Source: JAKPQD01 sp029572965 (GTDB lineage Bacteria; Bacteroidota; Bacteroidia; Bacteroidales; DTGW01). From it: DNA of 64,000 nt. Position 1 is the stretch's first letter, and every line of letters begins with the position of its first letter. Of the stretch, positions 8,783-17,016 are shown in pieces. A program made the position numbers and the translations under genes. The stretch covers positions 1 through 64,000 of the forward strand of contig DAOSPF010000004.1 of assembly GCA_035374585.1 (NCBI GenBank), in the 5' to 3' direction. The notes beneath the pieces were generated by a model that ran no database searches, was not told the origin of the DNA, and saw only the letters and a program-made list of their open reading frames with translations.

Positions 8783-8790
8783 CAAAGTTA
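8783..8790 (-). promoter_or_regulatory. Probable -7 element for the CBM9-like gene
   Basis: The minus strand reads TAACTTTG, matching TAnnTTTG. It points away from the gldA promoter, so this 240 bp gap is a divergent promoter region. No clear -33 was found. Confidence 0.5.
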
Positions 8791-8900
8791 GTTATTGTTT
8801 TAACATTAATTTCAGAAATTAATATTAAAGCACTTTAAAGCACTAAAATTCAAAGGTGCGTTAAACATTGTTAAATTGAGTTAATGGATTTTAAAAGCAT

Positions 8901-8932
8901 TTGGATATAAAAAAATGCCATTTTTATTTTTG
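8901..8932 (+). promoter_or_regulatory. Promoter of the gldA-gldF-gldG cluster
   Basis: TTG at 8901-8903 (TTTG including 8900), a 21 bp spacer and TATTTTTG at 8925-8932 form a full Bacteroidota promoter. The gldA ATG follows 45 bp later. This also argues against a longer gldA reading frame starting at 8915, which would begin inside the promoter. Confidence 0.65.
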
Positions 8933-8977
8933 TCTTACTTTAAACAATACGAAATAAATTCAAATAATCATTCAATT

Positions 8978-9907
8978 ATGGATATCAAAGTAGAGAAGCT
9001 GACTAAGAATTACGGCCATCATAAAGCGGTGGACGATATTTCTTTTGAGGTTAAAACAGGCGAAATACTTGGGTTTTTGGGGCCAAACGGTGCCGGAAAA
9101 ACAACTACCATGAAAATAATAACCAACTATCTCAATTGCGAGCAAGGGGATATTATTATTGGGGGCAAGAGTATACGCGACAATGCCGAAGAACTGAAAA
9201 AACATATTGGTTATTTGCCCGAAAACAACCCCTTGTATTTGGATATGCCTGTTATAGACTATCTTGAGTTTTGCGCCTCGCTGCAAGGTGTTGAAAAATC
9301 AAAAATTCCCGAACGCATTCGTGAGATGGTTCGTGTATGTGGGCTGAATGCCGAAAAGCACAAGCGTATTGGAGAGTTGAGTAAAGGCTTCCGTCAACGC
9401 GTAGGGTTGGCACAAGCCATGATTCATAACCCATCGGTTTTAATACTTGATGAACCTACCACGGGCCTTGACCCAAACCAGATTATTGAAATTAGAAAGC
9501 TTATCCGCGAACTTGGCCGTGAAAAGACAGTAATTTTGAGTACCCATATTCTTTCAGAAGTTGAAGCTACCTGCGATAGGATTATGATTATCAATAACGG
9601 AAAGATTGTAGCTAATGGTACAGCGGAAACTCTTCGCAAACAGGCACAGGGGCAAGAAATTCTGACTGTTAAAATTGAAGATGGCGATAGTAATGCTATA
9701 TTTAAAGCTATTCAGGAGCTACCGACAGTTGGTCTTGTTGACTTTACCGACCGTAACCTTAACAGGTTCGAGGTGCAGAGCCGTCCGGGTTGTACCTCAA
9801 GGCGCGAAATATTTAATTTATGCGTGAAAAACGGCTGGATACTTACTGAACTTGCTGTTTCGGAAGCAAAACTGGAAGATATTTTCCGTGAACTTACCGT
9901 GAATTAA
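8978..9907 (+). CDS. gldA: Gliding-motility ABC transporter ATPase GldA
   Basis: 309 residues from the ATG at 8978. Walker A GPNGAGKTT (35-43), signature LSKGFRQ (134-140), Walker B VLILDEP (154-160) and switch His190 are all intact. The sequence MDIKVEKLTKNYG through YLPENNPLYLDM is characteristic of GldA. GldA pairs with GldF and GldG in an ABC system required for gliding in Flavobacterium. In frame, the open frame extends upstream to 8915, but the promoter position and homologue starts favour 8978. gldF begins 7 bp after the stop. Confidence 0.88.
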   Translation: MDIKVEKLTKNYGHHKAVDDISFEVKTGEILGFLGPNGAGKTTTMKIITNYLNCEQGDIIIGGKSIRDNAEELKKHIGYLPENNPLYLDMPVIDYLEFCASLQGVEKSKIPERIREMVRVCGLNAEKHKRIGELSKGFRQRVGLAQAMIHNPSVLILDEPTTGLDPNQIIEIRKLIRELGREKTVILSTHILSEVEATCDRIMIINNGKIVANGTAETLRKQAQGQEILTVKIEDGDSNAIFKAIQELPTVGLVDFTDRNLNRFEVQSRPGCTSRREIFNLCVKNGWILTELAVSEAKLEDIFRELTVN

Positions 9908-9914
9908 GAATAAA

Positions 9915-10673
9915 ATGAATAATACAACCACGAAATATTTTAAAAACATGAATTCTGTGTGGATTATAACCAAAAAAGAGTTGAACAGCTTTTTCGACTC
10001 GCTTATTGCCTACATCCTGCTGGTGTTATTTTTAGGTTTTAGTGGCTTTTTTACCTGGATGTTTGGTAGTGACATTTTTTTAATTGGACAGGCAACACTT
10101 CGTCCATTCTTTTCTATTGCCTACTGGAGCTTATTTATATTTATCCCGGCTCTTACAATGCGTATGATTGCAGAAGAACGTAAGACAGGTACTATCGAAT
10201 TGCTTTTGACAAAAGCCGTATCTGACAGACAATTGGTATTAGGCAAATTTTTAGCGGCATTTTTGTTGATATGCATTTCTTTAGCCCTTACTTTGCCTTA
10301 TGTAATTACATTGGCGTCTATAGGCAATGTAGATAACGGTGAAGTTATTTGCGGATACCTTGGACTTGCTTTAATGAGTGGGGTTTATATTGCTATTGGC
10401 CTTTATGCCAGTTCTCTGACGAATAACCAGATAGTTGCCTTTTTGTCGGCCTTATTTATTGGGTTATTCTTTCATATTATTTTTGATATTCTGGCCAACA
10501 ACTTTAAAGGCAGTATTGGAGAATTTTTTAACATGCTCAGCCTTTCTAACCATTTTGAAAGCATACAGCGTGGAGTGCTTGATACCAAAGACCTGGTGTA
10601 TTTTCTTTCTTTAATTTTCCTGGGTTTATTCCTAACGGAGAATAATCTGGCAAAAAGAAAGGTGAATGGTTAA
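9915..10673 (+). CDS. gldF: Gliding-motility ABC transporter permease GldF
   Basis: 252 residues, about six transmembrane helices. WIITKKELNSFFDSLIAYIL near the N-terminus and MRMIAEERKTGTIELLLT in the first cytoplasmic loop are typical of the GldF/ABC-2 permease family. It is the membrane channel partner of GldA. A second in-frame ATG at 9948 (MNSVW) gives a start closer to family members; the first ATG is used here. gldG starts 126 bp downstream. Confidence 0.87.
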   Translation: MNNTTTKYFKNMNSVWIITKKELNSFFDSLIAYILLVLFLGFSGFFTWMFGSDIFLIGQATLRPFFSIAYWSLFIFIPALTMRMIAEERKTGTIELLLTKAVSDRQLVLGKFLAAFLLICISLALTLPYVITLASIGNVDNGEVICGYLGLALMSGVYIAIGLYASSLTNNQIVAFLSALFIGLFFHIIFDILANNFKGSIGEFFNMLSLSNHFESIQRGVLDTKDLVYFLSLIFLGLFLTENNLAKRKVNG

Positions 10674-10799
10674 TGTGTAATATTTTGTAAAATCCAAAAT
10701 AGTAATGTAATGCAACACCCATGATAGCTCAGGCACAAACACGAAAATATTTATTGTTGGGAGCAAGCTATCATTCATTTAAAAAAATTAAAAATAACT

Positions 10800-12326
10800 A
10801 TGATGAAAAATAAGATGAAAAATAAATGGATAACATCAGTTGTGCTAATTACTGCAATAGTACTGGTAGCCAATCTTATTTCGCAAGACTTTTTTCTTCG
10901 TGTCGATTTTAGCGAAGACAAACAATACACCCTAAGTTGGGCAACTAAAGATTTATTGAAAAATTTGCACGAACCAATCACAGTAAAGGCCTATTTTTCT
11001 GAAAATGTACCGCCCAATGTTGCAAAAGTCCGCAAAGACTTTAAAGAAATGCTTGTTGAATACAACAACCGCTCAAAAGGCATGGTGGTATATGAGTTTG
11101 TTGATCCTTCAGCCAAAGAAGATATTGAACAAGAAGCAACTCAGGAAGGGATTCAACCTGTGATGATTGATGTTCGTGAAAAAGACCAGATGAAACAGCA
11201 AAAAGCATATTTGGGCGCTATAATTTCAATGGGCGACAGAAAAGAAGTAATACCTGTTATTCAGCCTGGTGCAGCTTTAGAATATACACTATCTAAAGCT
11301 ATTAAGAAACTTTCTGTAGTTGAAAAGCCATCAGTTGGCATATTACAAGGACATGGAGAGCCACAAATACAAGAATTGGCGCAGGTTTATGCAGAGCTTA
11401 GCGTTCTTTACCAGGTTGAGCCCTTAACATTAAACGATAGTGCAGCCATCCCCGAAAGAATTAAGACAATTGCTATTGTTAGGCCAACCGATTCTATTAA
11501 GCAAAGCCACTTTGCACAATTGGATGCATTTTTGGCACGTGGCGGAAAAATTTTAGTAGCAGCAAGCAATGTAAACGCTAACCTTCAGCAGGCTATTGCT
11601 TCTGCATCTGCCGCTGGAATTGATCAATGGCTTAAAACAAAAGGGATTCTTTTAAATCAAAATATTGTTATTGATGCTTCCTGCTCGCAAATTCAGGTTG
11701 TACAGAAAAATGGCGCATTTCAGATGATACAACAAATACAATTCCCTTACATCCCTGTAATTAAAACTTTTTCAAAAACCTCAATTGGCAGTGGCCTGGA
11801 AGCTGTAATACTGCCTTTTGCAAGCACTATTGAGTACAATGGTTCACCTGCCAATATTTATACTCCGTTGGCTTATACCTCTGATAAATCAAACATTGAA
11901 CAATTACCAGTATTTTTTAATATCCAGAGAATTTGGCATGAAAGTGATTTTCCAAAACATCAACTTGTTGTAGCTGCCACTTTGGAAGGGAAATTGGCTG
12001 GGGATCAACGTTCAAAACTTGTAATTATTGGCGATGGGGATTTTGTTATCAACGGGAAACAAGGCGAACAACAAAAACTTTCTCCTGATAATATCAATAT
12101 GTTTGTAAACAGTATCGATTGGCTTTCAGATGACACTGGCCTTATTGAGCTCCGGACAAAATCTGTAACAGCAAGGCCTTTGGATGAACTGGGTGATGGA
12201 ACCAGAACAACCCTGAAATGGCTCAATTTCTTGTTGCCCATTTTACTCATTGGGGCTTATGGGATTTGGCGAGCTCAAGCTAAACGTATTCAACGAATTA
12301 AAAGAATGGAGGAACGATATGTCTAA
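10800..12326 (+). CDS. gldG: Gliding-motility ABC auxiliary protein GldG
   Basis: 508 residues. An N-terminal membrane anchor (WITSVVLITAIVLVANLI) and a C-terminal helix (WLNFLLPILLIGAYGIW) flank a large extracytoplasmic domain. The block VDFSEDKQYTLSWATKDLLK is the standard opening of the GldG family, and SVGILQGHGEPQ lies in the centre. GldG acts with GldA and GldF; biochemical role undefined. Two adjacent ATG codons (10800, 10803) are possible starts. The 3' end overlaps the DUF4340 gene by 8 bp. Confidence 0.87.
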   Translation: MMKNKMKNKWITSVVLITAIVLVANLISQDFFLRVDFSEDKQYTLSWATKDLLKNLHEPITVKAYFSENVPPNVAKVRKDFKEMLVEYNNRSKGMVVYEFVDPSAKEDIEQEATQEGIQPVMIDVREKDQMKQQKAYLGAIISMGDRKEVIPVIQPGAALEYTLSKAIKKLSVVEKPSVGILQGHGEPQIQELAQVYAELSVLYQVEPLTLNDSAAIPERIKTIAIVRPTDSIKQSHFAQLDAFLARGGKILVAASNVNANLQQAIASASAAGIDQWLKTKGILLNQNIVIDASCSQIQVVQKNGAFQMIQQIQFPYIPVIKTFSKTSIGSGLEAVILPFASTIEYNGSPANIYTPLAYTSDKSNIEQLPVFFNIQRIWHESDFPKHQLVVAATLEGKLAGDQRSKLVIIGDGDFVINGKQGEQQKLSPDNINMFVNSIDWLSDDTGLIELRTKSVTARPLDELGDGTRTTLKWLNFLLPILLIGAYGIWRAQAKRIQRIKRMEERYV

Positions 12327-13299
12327 TAAAATTAATAATAAAACCTTGCTCATTGTATTGGCAGGGCTCATAATAGTATTTGTCCTGGTCAAATGGTACC
12401 AGAAAACCCAGACAGAAAGTACATTAAATACCGCTTTGGTCAAAATTGACACTACAAAGGTTAGTAGAATTGCTATTTACCCTGTTGCTGAAAACAGACA
12501 GGAAATTTTATTTTCTAAAATTGGCAAAGATTGGAAGGTTTCAAAAGGCAATATAACTGCCGAGGTTGACGAAAATGTGATAAATAACCTTATCATTACT
12601 CTTTCTGAGATAAAAGTAAAAAGCCTCGTGGCAAAAAATAAAGACAAATGGGACGATTTTAAGGTTAGTGATACTACTGCAACACGCGTTAAAGTGTTTG
12701 AAGGTAATGATGTCGTAGCAGACCTGATGATTGGGCGTTTTACATATCAGCAAAGTCAAAATCCTTATGGAGGAATGTATGGGGGTGGCGTTATTGGCTC
12801 TACTTATGTGAGGCCTGCAGATGAAGATGAAGTGTACGCCGTTGACGGATTCCTGACGTTTACATTTAACCAGCAGTTTACTGCATTCCGTAAACAAACG
12901 CTTGCCCGATTTGAAACCAACAAAATAGAAAAAATCACGTTTAAATACCCTGCAGATAGCAGCTATACACTGGAATTGAAAGATAAAAAATGGTTTATTG
13001 GCGATAAAATGGCAGATTCAGCAAAAGTTGCTTCTTATATCAGTGCCCTTTCTTATAAAAATGCCTCTTCATTTGTCGATAACCAGTCTGCCCTTAATGC
13101 GCCTGCATGGCTAGTCAGAGTAGAAGGAAAAGATATGCAGCCTGTTAGTATTGAAGCAAGCAGTGATGGTTCAAAATTTATTATAAATTCAACCCAAAAC
13201 CCCAAATCATATTTTGAAAGTGCCAAAAATAAACTGTTTGATGAGATATTTAAACCTCAATCATCTTTCTTTGCCACGAAAGAAAAAAAGAAAAAATAA
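12319..13299 (+). CDS. DUF4340 domain protein
   Basis: 326 residues from the ATG at 12319, overlapping the gldG stop by 8 bp; the upstream in-frame extension is gldG sequence in another frame and was rejected. One N-terminal transmembrane helix (LLIVLAGLIIVFVLVKW) is followed by a repeated fold: KVSRIAIYPV and KIEKITFKYP each introduce a 'KDW/KKW' hairpin, as in DUF4340. DUF4340 proteins accompany GldG-like ABC systems in many phyla, so this is probably a periplasmic accessory subunit. A glycine-rich loop (PYGGMYGGGVIG) interrupts the first repeat. Confidence 0.82.
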   Translation: MSNKINNKTLLIVLAGLIIVFVLVKWYQKTQTESTLNTALVKIDTTKVSRIAIYPVAENRQEILFSKIGKDWKVSKGNITAEVDENVINNLIITLSEIKVKSLVAKNKDKWDDFKVSDTTATRVKVFEGNDVVADLMIGRFTYQQSQNPYGGMYGGGVIGSTYVRPADEDEVYAVDGFLTFTFNQQFTAFRKQTLARFETNKIEKITFKYPADSSYTLELKDKKWFIGDKMADSAKVASYISALSYKNASSFVDNQSALNAPAWLVRVEGKDMQPVSIEASSDGSKFIINSTQNPKSYFESAKNKLFDEIFKPQSSFFATKEKKKK

Positions 13300-13315
13300 T
13301 CTGAAAGTAAATTTT

Positions 13316-13356
13316 AACAGGCCTAACAGTTTTTTATCTTGTTAGGCCTGTTTTTT
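13316..13356. terminator. Bidirectional terminator between DUF4340 gene and panC
   Basis: AACAGGCCTAACA (13316-13328) pairs perfectly with TGTTAGGCCTGTT (13340-13352) and is followed by T-runs on the plus strand. Located between convergent genes, overlapping the very end of panC. Confidence 0.85.
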
Positions 13357-14194
13357 AATAAAGTACATTATCTATTAGCCGTATTTTTCCAGCAAATACT
13401 GCAATGCAGCCAACAACATCTTTGCTGTCTTCCCAATTTTTAATAGGTTGAAGGGTGTATCTGTCTGAGAGTTCAAAATACTCTACCTTTAAAAGTTCGT
13501 TATTGTTGATTTGTCCGATAACCCATTGTTTTAGCTCGTCCACCTTTTTAGAGCCTTTTAATTTCTTCGATTCAAAGATGATTTTTGAAATTAACGGCGC
13601 TGCAGCCCTATGTTCGGGAGTTAGCAGCTTGTTGCGCGAACTCATAGCCAAACCGTCAGGCTCGCGTACAATAGGACAGGGTATTATTTGTATGTCATAT
13701 TTCAACTGCTTTACAAAATACTGTATAATGGCAAGCTGCTGAAAATCTTTCTCGCCAAAGTAAGCTTTGTGCGGAACAACAATATCAAATAGTTTGGTAA
13801 CTACCTGTGCTACTCCATTAAAGTGCCCGGGACGGTGTTTACCTTCCATTACTTTGTCAAGCTGGCCGAATTCAAACACGCGGGTATCTTTTTCTGGGTA
13901 CATCTCGTTTACTTCCGGATGAAAGATAATGTCGCATTTTGCTTTCTCGAGCATAGCTGTATCGGCTTCTAATGTTCGGGGATAACGCTCAAGGTCTTTC
14001 GGGTCATTGAATTGCGTAGGGTTTACAAAAATACTGACCACTACTACATCATTTTCTGAACGGCATTGCGAAACAAGTGAAATGTGACCTTCATGCAATG
14101 CTCCCATGGTTGGTACAAACCCAATGGTTTTGCCTTCTTCCCGGTATTGAAGCATCTGGCTATGAAGCTCTTTGGATGATTTAATGATTTGCAT
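13355..14194 (-). CDS. panC: Pantoate-beta-alanine ligase
   Basis: 279 residues. The ATP-binding loop FVPTMGALHEGH (26-37) carries the PanC M-x-x-x-H-x-x-H residues. SIFVNPTQF and YFGEKDFQQL are further family signatures. The enzyme makes pantothenate from pantoate, beta-alanine and ATP in the cytoplasm. No other pan gene lies beside it; the neighbour in the same direction is hpt, 182 bp upstream. Confidence 0.97.
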   Translation of the reverse strand: MQIIKSSKELHSQMLQYREEGKTIGFVPTMGALHEGHISLVSQCRSENDVVVVSIFVNPTQFNDPKDLERYPRTLEADTAMLEKAKCDIIFHPEVNEMYPEKDTRVFEFGQLDKVMEGKHRPGHFNGVAQVVTKLFDIVVPHKAYFGEKDFQQLAIIQYFVKQLKYDIQIIPCPIVREPDGLAMSSRNKLLTPEHRAAAPLISKIIFESKKLKGSKKVDELKQWVIGQINNNELLKVEYFELSDRYTLQPIKNWEDSKDVVGCIAVFAGKIRLIDNVLY

Positions 14195-14289
14195 ATTAAT
14201 TACTAATTACGAATGACAAATGACTGATTAAAGGATTGCAGAAAGTAAATGCTTCTCCAATCTATTTCTACTGAAGCATAAAGTGTGCA

Positions 14290-14352
14290 ATCTTTCCCCT
14301 CCTTTATAAGGAGAGCTTGTCCCGATTGAGGCGGGAGGTTGGGGTGGTTTAT
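14290..14352. repeat. CCTCCTTTATAAGGAG hairpin with G-rich tail, probable dispersed repeat
   Basis: The short palindrome CTCCTTTATAAGGAG is followed by a G-rich tail reading GGCGGGAGGTTGGGGTGGTT. From memory, closely similar C-rich/G-rich intergenic elements recur in many Bacteroidota genomes. One copy only in this window; the preceding bases (ACTAATTACGAATGAC) are low-complexity. Confidence 0.45.
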
Positions 14353-14376
14353 TTGCTATTCTGGCAGTCATACATT

Positions 14377-14913
14377 TCAGCTTTTCAACCGGTAAAGGTC
14401 AGGCAAATTGCGGCCAAAGCCATTGTAATCAAGCCCATAGCCGATGACAAAGTCGTTCGGGATTTCCGTGCCAAGATAATCGATGTGAACAGGCATTTTA
14501 CAAGCCTTTGGTTTGAAAAACATTGATGCTACCTTTATTTTGGCAGGCTGTTGTTGCTCAATCTGCTTTAATAAATATTCCAGCGTTATGCCAGTATCAA
14601 TAATATCTTCAACTATAACAACTGTCTTGCCCTTAAGGTCGATATTGAGCCCAATAATTTGTTTTACTTCACCGCTTGATTTGTCAGCTTGGTATGAGGC
14701 AAGTTTGATAAAGGATATAGTTACATGAAAATTTATTTCCCTTATCAAATCTGCCATAAAGATAAACGACCCGTTAAGTACCCCAATAAAAACAACGTCT
14801 TCATTACAAAGTTCATTGTTTATCTTTTGGGCAACATGCTCTACAAGCAATGTAATCTTGTCTTTTGATATGTATGGGATAAATTCTTTGTTGTCGATGG
14901 AGATGCTTTGCAT
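14377..14913 (-). CDS. hpt: Hypoxanthine phosphoribosyltransferase
   Basis: 178 residues. The PRPP-binding loop VVIVEDIIDTGIT spans 98-110 and the purine-binding segment near the C-terminus reads PNDFVIGYGLDYNG. GVLNGSFIFMADL is the type I PRTase first loop. It salvages hypoxanthine (and probably guanine) with PRPP in the cytoplasm. A TACTTTTG -7 element lies 14 bp before the start. Confidence 0.96.
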   Translation of the reverse strand: MQSISIDNKEFIPYISKDKITLLVEHVAQKINNELCNEDVVFIGVLNGSFIFMADLIREINFHVTISFIKLASYQADKSSGEVKQIIGLNIDLKGKTVVIVEDIIDTGITLEYLLKQIEQQQPAKIKVASMFFKPKACKMPVHIDYLGTEIPNDFVIGYGLDYNGFGRNLPDLYRLKS

Positions 14914-14927
14914 ACCCTGATTTTTTG

Positions 14928-14935
14928 CAAAAGTA
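14928..14935 (-). promoter_or_regulatory. Probable -7 element for hpt
   Basis: The minus strand reads TACTTTTG, an exact TAnnTTTG match, just upstream of the hpt ATG. The short leader implied is common in this phylum. No clear -33. Confidence 0.45.
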
Positions 14936-15086
14936 AGGCAGTTTGGAATACTTCACTTGTTTTAAAGTCCTTTTTTGATTGAAAATGTTTGATAAATACG
15001 GATTTTGAAGTTTAAACAATTATTTTTCAACTGCAAACAGCAAATCCGCATAATTATTTATTGTTTTGTAAATCAAAAATTCAGGA

Positions 15087-16028
15087 ATGAAAACGGTATT
15101 TTCAGAGATATTTAAAGGCTTATTTCACAAAGCATTAAGCACGGCTTGGTGGATGATTAAAATCATGTTGCCCGTTTCGTTTGTAGTGATGCTTATGCAG
15201 TATTTTGGGTGGCTCGAAGTTATTGCTTCTGTTTTTAAGCCGGTATTCTCGTTTATTGGGGTAGGAGGAGAGGGTGCACTTGTATTTATCACCAGTATTT
15301 TACTCAATATTTATGCAGCTATTGCGGTTATTGGTACTATTGGTTTTGGTATCCGCGAGATAACCATTTTGGCTATCATGTGCCTTATAGCCCATAACCT
15401 GATTATCGAAACGGCGATACAAAAAAAGACAGGCTCGCAAGCTGCGCGCATGGTCATATTGCGTATTTCTATGGCTATTATTGCCGGAATTCTTTTCAAT
15501 TGGTTATTGCCTGCATCAACATATGTTCAACATATTGTTACTAAGGCAGGGCAACATCTTACCCTTACACAAGTCATGAAAAACTGGGTGTTTGACTCGG
15601 TATTCCTTTCTTTCAAAGTGATAGGGATTATTATTGGCCTGATGTTTATACAACGTTTCCTGGAATATATGGGCATCATGCAAAAGCTTTCAGCAGCTTT
15701 CAGGCCGTTGATGAAACCTTTTGGATTGTCCGAAAATACTTCATTTCATTGGCTTATTGCCAATGTAGTAGGCCTTACTTATGGCTCAGCTATAATGATA
15801 GAGCAAGTAGAGTCGGGCAAACTGAAACTTCGCGATGCAGACCTGCTCAATCATCATGTTGGTATTAGCCATTCATTACTTGAAGATACGCTTTTGTTCG
15901 TTGCTATTGGGGTTTCAGCCTGGTGGATTGTTTTTCCGCGTTTAATCCTTGCTATGTTTGCTGTTTGGATATATAAAGCAGAACTTTTCTTTTTACAAAA
16001 AAAAAACGAAATTAGCTCAGTAAAATAA
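15087..16028 (+). CDS. Nucleoside recognition (Gate) domain membrane protein
   Basis: 313 residues with about eight hydrophobic segments and two copies of the 'Gate' (nucleoside recognition) module, like SpmA/SpmB-type proteins: the first around WWMIKIMLPVSFVVMLMQYF, the second around FDSVFLSFKVIGIIIGLMFI. The family includes putative transporters of nucleosides or ions; the substrate here is unknown. It ends 7 bp before thyA on the same strand, so the two genes are probably co-transcribed, which fits a link to nucleotide metabolism without proving it. Confidence 0.8.
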   Translation: MKTVFSEIFKGLFHKALSTAWWMIKIMLPVSFVVMLMQYFGWLEVIASVFKPVFSFIGVGGEGALVFITSILLNIYAAIAVIGTIGFGIREITILAIMCLIAHNLIIETAIQKKTGSQAARMVILRISMAIIAGILFNWLLPASTYVQHIVTKAGQHLTLTQVMKNWVFDSVFLSFKVIGIIIGLMFIQRFLEYMGIMQKLSAAFRPLMKPFGLSENTSFHWLIANVVGLTYGSAIMIEQVESGKLKLRDADLLNHHVGISHSLLEDTLLFVAIGVSAWWIVFPRLILAMFAVWIYKAELFFLQKKNEISSVK

Positions 16029-16035
16029 TCATGCA

Positions 16036-16830
16036 ATGAAGCAGTATTTAGGCCTTTTACAACACGTTTTAGATAACGGGACAAAAAAAGATGACCGCAC
16101 AGGTACAGGTACTATCAGCATTTTTGGATACCAGATGAGGTTTGACCTTGGCGAGGGATTCCCTTTACTCACAACCAAAAAGCTTCATACCCGCTCTATC
16201 ATATACGAGTTGCTTTGGTTCCTTCGTGGCGAAACAAACATCAGGTTTCTTAAAGATAACAATGTTTCTATTTGGGACGAATGGGCTGATAAAAACGGAG
16301 ACCTTGGGCCTGTTTACGGAAAACAATGGCGTTCGTGGCAAACGGCAGATGGCCGGACAATAGACCAAATATCACAGCTTATAGATATGATCAAAACGAA
16401 CCCGGACTCACGACGACTGATTGTTAGCGCCTGGAATCCTGGAGACATTGATAAAATGGCTCTTCCGCCATGTCATACCATGTTTCAGTTTTACGTGGCT
16501 AATGGCAAGCTCTCGTGCCAGCTTTATCAGCGTAGTGCAGATATTTTTCTTGGAGTTCCGTTTAATATAGCATCGTATGCCTTGTTAACCATGATGATAG
16601 CTCAAGTGTGCAACCTAAAACCCGGTGAGTTTGTGCATACTTTTGGTGATGCCCATATTTATCTCAATCATTTAGAGCAAGTCAAACTGCAGTTGTCCCG
16701 AGAACCGAGGCCATTGCCTACAATGAAGATTGTCAGAAATGTAAATAGTATTTTTGACTTTAAATACGAAGACTTTCTGCTTGAAGGTTATGACCCGCAT
16801 CCACATATCAAAGGCGAGGTAGCGGTGTAA
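16036..16830 (+). CDS. thyA: Thymidylate synthase
   Basis: 264 residues, exactly the length of E. coli ThyA. Catalytic Cys146 sits in LPPCHTMFQF. DDRTGTGT (folate/phosphate loop), RRLIVSAWNP and QRSADIFLGVPFNIASYA are all present. It methylates dUMP to dTMP using methylenetetrahydrofolate. Directly downstream of the Gate-domain gene and convergent with the ribonucleotide reductase gene nrdJ, so deoxynucleotide synthesis genes are clustered. Confidence 0.98.
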   Translation: MKQYLGLLQHVLDNGTKKDDRTGTGTISIFGYQMRFDLGEGFPLLTTKKLHTRSIIYELLWFLRGETNIRFLKDNNVSIWDEWADKNGDLGPVYGKQWRSWQTADGRTIDQISQLIDMIKTNPDSRRLIVSAWNPGDIDKMALPPCHTMFQFYVANGKLSCQLYQRSADIFLGVPFNIASYALLTMMIAQVCNLKPGEFVHTFGDAHIYLNHLEQVKLQLSREPRPLPTMKIVRNVNSIFDFKYEDFLLEGYDPHPHIKGEVAV

Positions 16831-16954
16831 AATAACCCCAAAAAACTAAACAGAAGCTATTGTTTTTGTTGCATTGCCCAACATCAACTCTTCTGTTTGA
16901 TGGTGCAAAATATTGGCAACATTAAAAATTCACTGAAAGGAACTAAAAAATAAA

Positions 16955-16985
16955 AAAAGCTCCCACAAATATTCAGGGAGCTTTT
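16955..16985. terminator. Bidirectional terminator between thyA and nrdJ
   Basis: AAAAGCTCCC (16955-16964) pairs with GGGAGCTTTT (16976-16985), flanked by A- and T-rich tracts. Serves convergent thyA (+) and nrdJ (-). Confidence 0.85.
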
Positions 16986-17016
16986 CCTAACAAATGTTAT
17001 ATAAAAGTAATTGGGC

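Noticed and set aside
8915..8977. An earlier start for gldA
   Set aside because: It begins inside the predicted promoter and adds residues absent from GldA homologues.
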